NCBI GenBank assembly: GCA_014240005.1
Contig: JAAZXT010000050.1
Span: forward strand, 1 to 35,107
Direction of reading: 5' to 3'
From: Fidelibacterota bacterium
GTDB lineage: Bacteria; Fidelibacterota; Marinisomatia; Marinisomatales; Marinisomataceae
DNA length: 35,107 nt
Part shown: one piece after another, positions 8,965 to 16,592 of the stretch
How positions within the stretch are numbered: the first letter of the stretch is position 1
Layout: each line of letters begins with the position of its first letter
The notes under the pieces: generated by a model
The model's input: the letters and a program-made list of their open reading frames with translations, nothing else
The model's database searches: none
What the model was told of the DNA's origin: nothing
Made by a program: the position numbers and the translations under genes

Positions 8965-9994
8965 TCTCAATTATATCATTACAAAAACTCGATAAAGCTT
9001 TTCTTGTCTCAAAACTATCTGAATCTATTTTCATTCTATTTAATCGTATCACATATGATTTATTAGAACTTTTTGAATGATAATCGAATTTCGGCATAAA
9101 CTTTTCTACCAATTCTATGGCTTCTTCTTTCTCATTTTTTTCGAGATAGATATCAACCAATCGATTGAAAGCGTAGCTACTAAATCCATCATCTAAAATT
9201 TTCGTATATAGATTTTCCACATCATCAAATCTTTTTTCATCAAATAAAAGGTTTTCAATGCTCTTAAAGGCGGTAACGCTAGCGCTTGGATTTGCTTTAG
9301 AAAACATAATAAGATATTCCATAGCTAATTCTGTATTATCGATATGATGCGAAGATAACTCTAAATAAGATTCACTATAGACGTGATCCGACTTAATACT
9401 CTTTTTCAAGTAATACAGATATTTTTTTTCATTATCTTTATCTTTGTAATCCATAGCAACAAAATAATTTAGCTTTGATTCATCTCTTTTTTTAATCTCA
9501 GGATAATATTTTATTAGCTTTTTTTCATAATCAAGCGCATCATTCCATGATTTATTATCAGTAGCTATATTTTTTAGCATTCCTAAGGACCACTTATTTT
9601 TAGAGTCTAGATTTAACATTTTTTTAAATTCATCTTCTGCTCTAATTGTATTTCCAATCTCTAAATAATCTAAACCCAAGGCTTGGTGAATCTGAACTTT
9701 TAACTCTTTTGATAATTTCGGTCTAACAATAATGGTTTGATGAATTTTAGTAGCCTTATCAATATCTCTATCTCTTAAAAGATTTCCTAATAATAAATAT
9801 GCTTCTGTATTATTTGAATCTTTAGCAATCATACCTTTTAAGATCTTGAATGCTTTTTTATGATTGTTATCAATAATGGCTTTTAATGCCTGATTATATA
9901 CTTCAATATCGCTTGGTTGTTGTGACGGTCTTTTATTTACGAAATAAACAATAATGAGTATAATGAATACAAGAAGAAAATAGGTAATATTCAA
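8948..9994 (-). CDS. Membrane-anchored TPR protein, LapB (YciM)-like without the rubredoxin domain
   Basis: 348 residues. A single N-terminal membrane span (about residues 3-18, YFLLVFIILIIVYFV) is followed by TPR-type helical repeats to about residue 300 (for example AYLLLGNLLRDRDIDKATKIH, QALGLDYLEIGNTIRAEDEF). Anchor plus TPR directly after a LapA-like gene matches LapA-LapB of Proteobacteria, where LapB works with FtsH to control LpxC and hence LPS output. E. coli LapB ends in a rubredoxin-like four-cysteine module. Here only one cysteine is present near the end, so that module is missing. The start is TTG: AAGGAG lies 9 nt upstream, and the next ATG (about residue 58) would lose the anchor. 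The start lies 6 nt after the lapA stop. Orthology with LapB is likely, not certain. Confidence 0.72.
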   Translation of the reverse strand: MNITYFLLVFIILIIVYFVNKRPSQQPSDIEVYNQALKAIIDNNHKKAFKILKGMIAKDSNNTEAYLLLGNLLRDRDIDKATKIHQTIIVRPKLSKELKVQIHQALGLDYLEIGNTIRAEDEFKKMLNLDSKNKWSLGMLKNIATDNKSWNDALDYEKKLIKYYPEIKKRDESKLNYFVAMDYKDKDNEKKYLYYLKKSIKSDHVYSESYLELSSHHIDNTELAMEYLIMFSKANPSASVTAFKSIENLLFDEKRFDDVENLYTKILDDGFSSYAFNRLVDIYLEKNEKEEAIELVEKFMPKFDYHSKSSNKSYVIRLNRMKIDSDSFETRKALSSFCNDIIENANIN

Positions 9995-10000
9995 GGATGC

Positions 10001-10315
10001 TTACTCCTTTTCAGTAAAGCTAAACTCTTCGCCAACAGCTACATTCCTTAAACTATCAAGTTCTTCTGAAATGTCTTTATTTGTCTTAACAAGATTTGAT
10101 ATTTCTGATCGATAAGAAAAAACAGATTTTAATGATATAATATACCCTACAATGACACCAATCATTATAAATAGTATAAAAGCTAAATAACCAGGAATAG
10201 AATGTCCATTATCTCTAAAAAAATATATCATAATGGGCTCACTATTTTTATCAAATAGCAAAAAAGTTCCAGCTAAGATACTTAATACAAATAATACTCT
10301 TAATACTCTAAACAT
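10001..10315 (-). CDS. lapA: LapA-domain (DUF1049) inner-membrane protein
   Basis: 104 residues with two membrane spans (about 4-20 and 42-62) separated by a short polar segment (LFDKNSEPIMIYFFRDNGHSI). A cytoplasmic coiled coil follows (SEISNLVKTNKDISEELDSLRN). This is the LapA/YciS layout, including the typical hydrophilic hairpin between spans. In E. coli LapA partners LapB in lipopolysaccharide assembly control. The ATG overlaps the miaB stop in a TAATG junction, and the LapB-like gene follows 6 nt later. The small size and common fold leave some room for another DUF1049 role. Confidence 0.8.
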   Translation of the reverse strand: MFRVLRVLFVLSILAGTFLLFDKNSEPIMIYFFRDNGHSIPGYLAFILFIMIGVIVGYIISLKSVFSYRSEISNLVKTNKDISEELDSLRNVAVGEEFSFTEKE

Positions 10316-11652
10316 TATGCTCCTGTTATCTCTTTTCCACGTAAAATGACTCCAGTAGCCTCTGTAATTTCTACTGGAATGATATCCTTAATTTTACTAT
10401 GATTTTTTTCTACAATCACCCATTCATTTGAATCAGTTCTTCCCGCCCAATGGTTTATCGATTTTTTACTCTCTTTCTCTATTAAAACTTGTTCAAAATT
10501 TCCAATCTTTTTCATATTTAGCTCAAGAGTATGCTTCCTTTGTAGATTAATCATCTCATTTAATCTATCTTTCTTAACTTGTTCTGAAATTTGATCTGAA
10601 AATTGTTCTGCTCTTGTATAAGGTCTTGGAGAGTATTTGAAGGTAAATGCTATATTAAATTTAATTTTTTCCATTAAATCTAATGTTTCTCTAAACTGTT
10701 CATCAGTCTCTCCCGGAAATCCTACAATAATATCTGTAGATAAACCACAATTAGGCATAATCTCTCTTATTTTCTCAGCCATATAATAAAAATGCTCTCT
10801 TGTATATGTTCTATTCATGCGTTTTAACAATTCATTTGATCCTGACTGCATTGGAAAATGAACATAATTACAAATATTATCTCTGGAAGCCATAACTTCT
10901 AATAATTCTACATTAATATCTTGTGGATGAGGCGATGTATATCTAATTCTTTTAACACCAGGAATATCAGATATTGTTAATAATAAATCAGCAAATGATT
11001 TTTTTTCATGTTTATAGGAATTTACATTTTGTCCCAATAATGTAATCTCAACATAACCTTGATCTACTGCTTTTTTTACTTCAGTAACAATACTATCAAC
11101 ACTTCTGCTTCTTTCTCTACCTCTAGTAAAAGGTACAATACAAAAAGAGCAAAACTTATCACAACCTCTCATAATAGAGACCCATGCATTGAATGTGTCT
11201 CCCCTGCTTGGGAACATATCTTCATATACTTCATATCTTGATAACTTAGTATCAACAATACTCTTTTTTTCTATTAGATGTCTATTCATTAACTTAGGAA
11301 TATTTCTATAAGAATCGGGGCCTAAAATAATATCAACATATGGTTTATTCTTCAATAAATCATCTTTCAAGTTTTGAGCCATACAACCAAGAACTCCAAT
11401 GATTAAATGTGGATTTTCTTGCTTTATCTTACGGAGATTTCCTAAACGTGAATGCACTTTAACTTCAGCATTCTCCCTTATAGCACAAGTATTAAGAAAG
11501 ATAGCATCTGCATCATACAAATCTTGTGTTTTTTCTAAACCTAAATCTACTAATATACCTTCAACAAGTTCAGAATCAGCTGTATTCATTTGACAGCCAT
11601 AAGTTTCAAGGACAAACCGTTTTATAGGGCTATTTTTTATTTTTGTCGTCAT
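10315..11652 (-). CDS. miaB: tRNA-2-methylthio-N6-dimethylallyladenosine synthase
   Basis: Radical-SAM methylthiotransferase that adds the 2-methylthio group to i6A37 of tRNAs reading U-starting codons. 445 residues. The N-terminal MTTase domain has auxiliary-cluster cysteines C20, C56 and C90 (TYGCQMN, LNTCAIRENA, LGCMAQ). The radical-SAM CxxxCxxC is C164, C168, C171 (GCDKFCSFC). A C-terminal TRAM domain follows (about 375-440). All key residues are present, so the gene looks functional. Its 5' end is unusual: about 2.35 kb upstream, past the lipoprotein gene, lies a degraded second copy of codons 8-20. The first eight codons here (TTKIKNS) differ from that stub, so the start of this gene may be imported. 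No strong Shine-Dalgarno sequence precedes the ATG. Confidence 0.95.
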   Translation of the reverse strand: MTTKIKNSPIKRFVLETYGCQMNTADSELVEGILVDLGLEKTQDLYDADAIFLNTCAIRENAEVKVHSRLGNLRKIKQENPHLIIGVLGCMAQNLKDDLLKNKPYVDIILGPDSYRNIPKLMNRHLIEKKSIVDTKLSRYEVYEDMFPSRGDTFNAWVSIMRGCDKFCSFCIVPFTRGRERSRSVDSIVTEVKKAVDQGYVEITLLGQNVNSYKHEKKSFADLLLTISDIPGVKRIRYTSPHPQDINVELLEVMASRDNICNYVHFPMQSGSNELLKRMNRTYTREHFYYMAEKIREIMPNCGLSTDIIVGFPGETDEQFRETLDLMEKIKFNIAFTFKYSPRPYTRAEQFSDQISEQVKKDRLNEMINLQRKHTLELNMKKIGNFEQVLIEKESKKSINHWAGRTDSNEWVIVEKNHSKIKDIIPVEITEATGVILRGKEITGA

Positions 11653-11670
11653 AAATCTTTAATTTTTTAT

Positions 11671-11691
11671 TTGTTGGGTAATGTTGGGTAA
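11671..11691. repeat. Paired GTTGGGTAA motifs, miaB-side edge of the insertion
   Basis: Two direct copies, 11673-11681 and 11683-11691. The flanking pattern TTGTTGGGTAA then TGTTGGGTAA recurs at 13941-13963, giving direct repeats of about 25 bp with a 2-nt length difference on either side of the lipoprotein gene. The second copy extends to GTTGGGTAAA and is also an inverted partner of 11786-11795. Confidence 0.8.
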
Positions 11692-11785
11692 AATTACAAC
11701 CCTACCAAACTTGTGTATGTATATGAATGATTATAGGTCCCCACACAATAAAATACAATGATTTATAGAATTATCTGATATGGTA

Positions 11786-11831
11786 TTTACCCAACAAGAT
11801 TTTTGAAAAGTTGGGTAAAATTCTTACCCAA
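11786..11831. repeat. Inverted and hairpin-forming GTTGGGTAA motifs after the lipoprotein gene
   Basis: Contains TTTACCCAAC (11786-11795), GTTGGGTAA (11810-11818) and TTACCCAA (11824-11831). The last two form an 8-bp stem with a 5-nt loop directly after the lipoprotein stop codon (11835), so this could act as a transcription terminator for that gene, although no T-tract follows. The first forms a 10-bp inverted repeat with 11683-11692, about 93 bp away. The 95-bp stretch between holds no gene that I can see. Confidence 0.7.
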
Positions 11832-11834
11832 TGA

Positions 11835-13880
11835 TTAAAAGGTTAGATTCCCTTGACTAGTGATTTTATTAATTATACCCTTATTAGAGCCTTCGAGTCT
11901 CCTTTCAACTTTATCGCTATTAGGTATACCATAGTTATAATAAGAATCTTGAACATTAAAAAAGATTAAATTATCATTAGAGTCTTTAACAATAGAGTTA
12001 GTATAGCCACTAGTATTTTGTATATTCATCCTAGTCGAGAATAAACTATTTCCATTCTCATCCAACTTATAAAATTTATACCTAGAATCATTAGAATTGT
12101 CATTTCCTATAATAATAAAGCCATCTTCTGTTTGTATAATTTTTCTTGGGTTAGAAATAGGATATACATTGTAAAAATATGATATCATTTTAAAGTTTTC
12201 ATCAAATCTTATAATTTTAGAATCTTGAAATAATATAAATCCATAACTGGTTTTAAAAATACCATTATCAGTACCATTATTCTGTGAATTCGAATCATAT
12301 TGAATGGTATTTACTAAACTACCATTTAGATCTCTTACAATAATGTTATTATTTCCATCGTCATCGAAGTTATTGCTATATAGGTTATCATTATGTACTA
12401 AAACATCTTCAGAATCAATATTATTAACTATATCAAAGTTTGAATCTAAAACAAAATCAGAAAACAAAAAATTTCCATTTGAAAGTTCTAATAAATTACG
12501 TCTTAAAACGGAGTAATTTCCACTATATTGGGTTGTACTGTAATCTAAAGATATCGATGTAAAGTCATCATTAACTAAATCATATGTTGATGAAATTCTA
12601 TGAAAGAATAGATTGCCCCTAGTTTGATCTGAGAAATCTTCAGTAGCAGAAACTAATATTATTTCTCCAGAATCTAATTCTAAAATATCTAATATTATTG
12701 AAGGATTAACACTTAATCCTTCAATAAAATTTCTTGAAATAATTTCTTTAGAAATTGGATCTATTTCAACTACTATTGGAGCTATATAGCTATGTACATA
12801 ATTAACGCCGCTATCACTAGATTTATCAATATTTAATCCCGCAGAAGCCATTAAATAATTTCCATTATTAAGTATTGTTCCAACTGCACTGAAACCATTT
12901 GGAAAATGATTAATTTCTTTGCCTATGACGTTTTTAAATAAATTAAACTGAAGGTTATTATATCCTTCAGAAATATCTAAGAATACTGAACCGGGAGAAC
13001 TATAGTCCGTCCCATCATATGCTTGAAAAGTAAATAAATCTGCACCGACAGAAAGAGGAGAGAAGTACGCAGTGTCATTGGATACTGTAACTGTTCCATT
13101 CGATGGAAAGTCTACAATCTCAAATGATACTGAATAACTATCCACATCCGATGCGTTCAACTTAATCGGTTTTACTTCACCTATCGTTGCCTCTACATCA
13201 TATATATCATTCACATTGGGAGGATCATTGAGTGCATTCACTACAATGGTTCCATTCCCAGATCTTATAATAGATCGTCCTGAACTATCATATACAGAAA
13301 ACTTAAAAGTATCGACTCCATACCAATTAGATGACGGAACATAGGTTGCAATATTTCCACTTAACGATAACGTTCCATTAGAGACTTGTTCATCAATTTG
13401 AAACACAATGGTATCCCCATCATATTCATTTGCCTGCAATGTAATATCGATAGAATTATCTTCATTAGTACTTACAGAAACATCAATAGACTCTGGGTCA
13501 TCATTCACTGGATTAATGGTAATCTGAACCGATCCTTGATTACTGGATTTAGAACCATTGGATGCAAAATAAGTAAACGTATCACTTCCGTTAAAATTAT
13601 TATTTGGTGTATAAGTACCTGCATTTCCACTTAAAGAAAAAGTTCCGTTTGTTGGTTGAGATGCAATCGTAAATGTAAGTGGGAGATTTGCAGGATCAGC
13701 TCCTTCTAAATTAATTACAGAAGGGACATCTTCGTTTGTAGTGAGTAAAATGTCTTCAACAACAGGTGCACTTGGTTCAGTAGGTCCGGTTGGTTCAGTA
13801 GGAGTATTACCTCCGCCACCTCCACCACCGCAAGTCCATATAAATAAGACACTGAGAGTTATAAGAAATTCTTTTTTCAT
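11835..13880 (-). CDS. Large surface lipoprotein with three cadherin-like/Ig-like repeats
   Basis: About 681 residues. An N-terminal signal (MKKEFLITLSVLFIWTC) is followed at once by a seven-glycine run and a Thr/Pro/Glu-rich linker, which looks like a lipoprotein with an exposed tether; the lipobox (IWTC) is imperfect. Three related domains of about 90 residues follow (about 41-310), each carrying the Ig/cadherin-like pattern GTFSLSGNAGTYTPNNNFNG and SDTFTYFASNG, typical of VCBS/Big-type adhesin modules. The remaining 370 residues are rich in Asn, Asp and Ser with repeated short beta-strands (SGEIILVSA, NGNFLFSDF, EDGFIIIGND) that could form a beta-propeller. ATG 13880 is chosen; GTG one codon upstream is possible. 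It sits inside the putative insertion and is its only gene. The function is unknown; adhesion or surface binding is inference. Confidence 0.78.
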   Translation of the reverse strand: MKKEFLITLSVLFIWTCGGGGGGGNTPTEPTGPTEPSAPVVEDILLTTNEDVPSVINLEGADPANLPLTFTIASQPTNGTFSLSGNAGTYTPNNNFNGSDTFTYFASNGSKSSNQGSVQITINPVNDDPESIDVSVSTNEDNSIDITLQANEYDGDTIVFQIDEQVSNGTLSLSGNIATYVPSSNWYGVDTFKFSVYDSSGRSIIRSGNGTIVVNALNDPPNVNDIYDVEATIGEVKPIKLNASDVDSYSVSFEIVDFPSNGTVTVSNDTAYFSPLSVGADLFTFQAYDGTDYSSPGSVFLDISEGYNNLQFNLFKNVIGKEINHFPNGFSAVGTILNNGNYLMASAGLNIDKSSDSGVNYVHSYIAPIVVEIDPISKEIISRNFIEGLSVNPSIILDILELDSGEIILVSATEDFSDQTRGNLFFHRISSTYDLVNDDFTSISLDYSTTQYSGNYSVLRRNLLELSNGNFLFSDFVLDSNFDIVNNIDSEDVLVHNDNLYSNNFDDDGNNNIIVRDLNGSLVNTIQYDSNSQNNGTDNGIFKTSYGFILFQDSKIIRFDENFKMISYFYNVYPISNPRKIIQTEDGFIIIGNDNSNDSRYKFYKLDENGNSLFSTRMNIQNTSGYTNSIVKDSNDNLIFFNVQDSYYNYGIPNSDKVERRLEGSNKGIINKITSQGNLTF

Positions 13881-13940
13881 CACTTTAGATTAATTTAACC
13901 CGAAGTGATCCTAATAGTAAATATAAAAAAGTAAGACTCG

Positions 13941-13965
13941 TTGTTGGGTAAAGTGTTGGGTAATA
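13941..13965. repeat. Paired GTTGGGTAA motifs, far edge of the insertion
   Basis: Two direct copies at 13943-13951 and 13955-13963, in the same orientation as the pair at 11673-11691. They lie upstream of the lipoprotein gene (about 60 nt from its start) and 33 nt from the miaB remnant. Confidence 0.8.
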
Positions 13966-13998
13966 GACTATTATAAATAATTTATTAAGATAAAATTA

Positions 13999-14046
13999 AC
14001 AGACATATGTCTCAAGGACAAATTTTTTGATAGGAAGGGGTTGCAT
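13999..14046 (-). pseudogene. miaB: Remnant of the miaB 5' end (16 codons)
   Basis: Read on the minus strand from ATG 14046, the peptide is MQPLPIKKFVLETYVC, followed by a stop (TAA at 13998-13996). PIKKFVLETYVC matches residues 9-20 of the intact MiaB (PIKRFVLETYGC) at 10 of 12 positions, including the first cluster cysteine. At DNA level 29 of 36 bases match (13999-14034 against 11593-11628), then similarity ends abruptly. The ATG follows the M23 peptidase stop codon with no gap, the spacing expected of a neighbour in this compact operon. This is probably the original miaB start position. Confidence 0.8.
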
Positions 14047-14943
14047 TTATTTTATATATCCTGTGAAAAAATATTTTGCAGGATCTTCTACTTTTTTATT
14101 CTTATGCACTTCATAATGCAAGTGAAATCCAGCTGCTCTTCCACTGTTTCCAGACTTTCCAACCAAATCTCCTCTTTTAATTTTTTGGCCCTTCTTTACA
14201 TTTATTTTATATAAATGCGCATAGATTGTTTCATAACCATAGCCATGATCGATCTTAACATACCTTCCCCAACCAGAATCATACTGAGCCTTTTTAACAA
14301 CGCCATCTCCCGTTGCTATAACATCAGTGTTTAAATTAACAGCAAAATCTAATCCACGATGCATCCTTCTCTTTCCATCTATTGGATCTGTTCTATAGCC
14401 ATATCCCGATCCCAAGTAGGCCTCTACAGGACTAATAGATGGAATATGTGAATACATTTTTTCGTTAGATTTAATTTTATTGAAAATAGTACTATAACTA
14501 TCTTTTTCAAGATTTACAGTATATGACAAAGAATCAATCTTATCCTTAAGCTGAAACAAAATACTAGTAGCATCTTTATCTTCAATAGAAGTCTCTTCTA
14601 CAGAACCTCCCGTACCTTGAATCTTAATATCTTCACTAAGAGGTGGAATTGCAGCATAAGTTCTAAGCTCTTTATCTCTTTCTTCTATTAGTAATAATTC
14701 TTGTTCGAGCTGAGTTATCTTAGTTAAAAGTTCTTGAGATACATCTGCATATTTTTCGTCTGTTTCTTTCAATTTATCTTGATAGTACTGATTAGAAAAT
14801 CCTACAGATAGATAATAATTAGCACCAATAAAAATGATTAGAATTAATGCAAAACTAGCCAAAATATTTAATACTGAGAAATTGATCTGATGTAACCTAT
14901 CAGAAGATAAATATTGAAATGAGAAGAATTTTTTCTTTATCAT
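14047..14943 (-). CDS. M23 (LytM) peptidase, membrane-anchored
   Basis: 298-residue zinc metallopeptidase that likely cuts peptide cross-links in peptidoglycan. A membrane span (about residues 22-44) is followed by a coiled coil (about 55-95) and a linker. The M23 domain (about 175-290) has the zinc ligands His195 and Asp199 (HRGLDFA) and the HLHYE motif with His274 and His276. All catalytic residues are present, so this is an enzyme and not a degenerate EnvC/NlpD-type activator. The anchor-coiled coil-LytM layout resembles MepM and FtsZ-neighbouring M23 proteins. It lies 3 nt after the small coiled-coil gene. Downstream, its stop codon abuts the miaB remnant, suggesting an ancestral M23 - miaB - lapA - lapB operon. 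Confidence 0.92.
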   Translation of the reverse strand: MIKKKFFSFQYLSSDRLHQINFSVLNILASFALILIIFIGANYYLSVGFSNQYYQDKLKETDEKYADVSQELLTKITQLEQELLLIEERDKELRTYAAIPPLSEDIKIQGTGGSVEETSIEDKDATSILFQLKDKIDSLSYTVNLEKDSYSTIFNKIKSNEKMYSHIPSISPVEAYLGSGYGYRTDPIDGKRRMHRGLDFAVNLNTDVIATGDGVVKKAQYDSGWGRYVKIDHGYGYETIYAHLYKINVKKGQKIKRGDLVGKSGNSGRAAGFHLHYEVHKNKKVEDPAKYFFTGYIK

Positions 14944-14946
14944 AAC

Positions 14947-15264
14947 CTACTTACTCTCTTTATCTTCTTCTTTACTTTCATGATGAATAGACTCTTTTTT
15001 ATCTGCAATTTTCTTTTTTATTTCTACAATCTTTCCAATTAAACCAAGATAGCGTTTATCTCCAACGAAGTTAAGTACATTTTTCTCCTGCGTTTTAACA
15101 AATACATACAATCCTAACTTAACATATAAACTAGATAGTTTTCTTTCTAGTTGTATAATATCTAGACGTAATTTGCTGTTATGTGTAAACTCTTCTGCTT
15201 TTTCTGAAGCAACTACGCTCCATTCAGAAACATTGTTTTTTAAATCTTCCCAAAATTTATTCAT
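14947..15264 (-). CDS. Small charged helical protein of unknown function
   Basis: 105 residues; I do not recognise a family. It is mostly predicted alpha helix: an amphipathic start (MNKFWEDLKNNVSEWSVVASEKAEEF), a central coiled-coil-like part (DIIQLERKLSSLYVKLGLYVFV), and a highly charged tail (KKIADKKESIHHESKEEDKESK). There is no signal peptide or clear membrane span. It precedes the M23 peptidase by 3 nt on the same strand, so the two are co-transcribed, and it follows the ftsZ hairpin. A cytoplasmic partner or regulator of the envelope enzyme is possible but unsupported. Confidence 0.65.
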   Translation of the reverse strand: MNKFWEDLKNNVSEWSVVASEKAEEFTHNSKLRLDIIQLERKLSSLYVKLGLYVFVKTQEKNVLNFVGDKRYLGLIGKIVEIKKKIADKKESIHHESKEEDKESK

Positions 15265-15310
15265 AGGGTAGAATTTATAGATGAAAACAAATATAGCAAA
15301 GAGTTTAAGA

Positions 15311-15340
15311 GGCTCCCAAACTAAAAATTAGTTGGGAGCC
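15311..15340 (-). terminator. Strong hairpin after ftsZ
   Basis: GGCTCCCAA...TTGGGAGCC, extended by CTAA/TTAG with one bulged A and a 3-nt loop, giving about 13 paired bases. It is the most stable hairpin I noticed in the window. It lies 27 nt after the ftsZ stop codon and 46 nt before the next gene. Only a weak T-rich stretch follows. It most likely ends the long dcw transcript or protects its 3' end. Confidence 0.75.
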
Positions 15341-15366
15341 ATCTCGTTTATTGGTAGCCAACCAAA

Positions 15367-16569
15367 TTATTTTTGTTTTCTTATATAAGCAGGGACATTT
15401 AAGTCAGAACTTTGATCAAAATCATCAAATACTAAAGTAGGTCCATCTTCTGTATTGTCGCTATCTTCTTGATAGTCATCCATTTGAAAACTTGATCCCG
15501 GATTGTTTTTTTGGTATGATGTTGTATTTGGAGTATCCATAAGCTCTTCACTTTGTCTATCATAGCTACTTCGCATTCCTTCTTTTAACATTTCTTTCTG
15601 TTCAATAGGTTGACGATTAAATCCAGTTGCAATAACAGTAACTTGTAATTGATCTTCCATATTTTCATCAACACGTACTCCGAAAATAACCTTTACACCC
15701 TTACCTGCCTCTTCATGAATAAGCTTCATGGCAGCATTGACTTCCATCAGAGTCATTTTTTTATTACCAGTTATGTTTACTAAAGCTGCTTGAGCTCCAC
15801 TAATTGAATGAGAATCTAATAAAGGGCTACAAATAGCTTGCTGAGCAGCTAAAACAGCTCTTTCTTCCCCTCTTGCAGTTCCTGCACCTATAACCGCATC
15901 ACCCATGCCACTCATAACTGATTTAACATCAGCAAAATCAATATTTACATTTCCTTTTTTGTTAATTAAATCCGATATACTTTTAGCCGCTTGTAACAAA
16001 ATAGCATCAGATTCTTTAAACCCGTCTTCAAATGTTGTAGCATTATCAACTACAGATATTAATTTTTCATTTGGCACTACAATTAAAGTATCACAAAAAT
16101 TTCTCATTGAAGCGACACCCTTAAGCGCTGACTCCATTTTCTTTGAACCTTCAAATTCAAATGGTAAAGTAACAATACAAACTGTCAATATACCTAAGTC
16201 CTTACAAACTTTAGCTACCACTGGAGCTGCACCGGTACCTGTACCACCACCCATGCCAGCTGTAACAAAAACTAAGTCAGATCCAGCCACTAATGATGCT
16301 AACGCATCTGTATCATGCATAATTGCTTTGCGCCCAATCTCTGGCTTTGCTCCCGCTCCCAATCCTTTGGTTAAATCTTTCCCAATCTGCAGCTTAGTTT
16401 CTGCTGGATTACTTCCTAGATCTTGAGCATCCGTATTGATAGCAATAAATTCTACTCCATCCATACCAGAAGTAATCATTCTGTTTATTGCATTACCTCC
16501 AGCACCTCCAACTCCCAAGACCTTGATTCTTGCTCTCTGGCTTGCTAACTCATCAAATTCAAATAACAT
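15367..16569 (-). CDS. ftsZ: Cell division protein FtsZ
   Basis: Tubulin-like GTPase that forms the division ring. 400 residues. Nucleotide-binding GVGGAGGNAINRM is at about 19-31, the tubulin signature GGGTGTGAAP at 107-116, and the NIDFADVKS synergy-loop region at about 208-216. A variable, acidic, Asn/Gln-rich linker of about 60 residues follows. The C-terminal peptide LNVPAYIRKQK binds FtsA and other partners. The start is well supported by AAAAGGAG 6 nt upstream of the ATG, one of the best ribosome sites in the cluster and consistent with the high FtsZ demand. It is the last gene of the dcw run, 23 nt after ftsA. Confidence 0.98.
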   Translation of the reverse strand: MLFEFDELASQRARIKVLGVGGAGGNAINRMITSGMDGVEFIAINTDAQDLGSNPAETKLQIGKDLTKGLGAGAKPEIGRKAIMHDTDALASLVAGSDLVFVTAGMGGGTGTGAAPVVAKVCKDLGILTVCIVTLPFEFEGSKKMESALKGVASMRNFCDTLIVVPNEKLISVVDNATTFEDGFKESDAILLQAAKSISDLINKKGNVNIDFADVKSVMSGMGDAVIGAGTARGEERAVLAAQQAICSPLLDSHSISGAQAALVNITGNKKMTLMEVNAAMKLIHEEAGKGVKVIFGVRVDENMEDQLQVTVIATGFNRQPIEQKEMLKEGMRSSYDRQSEELMDTPNTTSYQKNNPGSSFQMDDYQEDSDNTEDGPTLVFDDFDQSSDLNVPAYIRKQK

Positions 16570-16592
16570 ATTAATCTCCTTTTTATATTCTT

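Larger units (their letters stand above)
11606..14022. mobile_element. Putative one-gene insertion at the 5' end of miaB
   Basis: Bounded by two copies of an identical 11-bp core (TCAAGGACAAA on the plus strand, 11606-11616 and 14012-14022). Each copy lies inside a longer match of 29/36 bases that encodes the PIKRFVLETYGC region of MiaB. Inside are one lipoprotein CDS, seven GTTGGGTAA-type motifs near the edges, and no integrase, transposase or other recombinase. Splitting a gene near its 5' end while restoring it with an imported end is typical of site-specific integrative elements. If that is what this is, it is non-autonomous or a decayed remainder. Boundaries are approximate; an alternative is recombination between two related strains with rearrangement. 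Confidence 0.5.

Noticed and set aside
11671-11831. Integron attC site or cassette array
   Set aside because: GTTGGGT and ACCCAAC match the integron core pattern, but the close ACCCAAC/GTTGGGT pair is only 14 nt apart, the wider pair has reversed polarity, and there is no integrase gene or second cassette.
11824-11831. Definite intrinsic terminator for the lipoprotein gene
   Set aside because: The 8-bp hairpin is well placed but lacks a T-tract and consists of the repeated GTTGGGTAA motif, so its primary role may be different; recorded as a repeat instead.
15905-16426. 173-residue open frame on the plus strand inside ftsZ
   Set aside because: Antisense to highly conserved ftsZ codons; composition reflects the complement of Gly/Ala-rich coding sequence.
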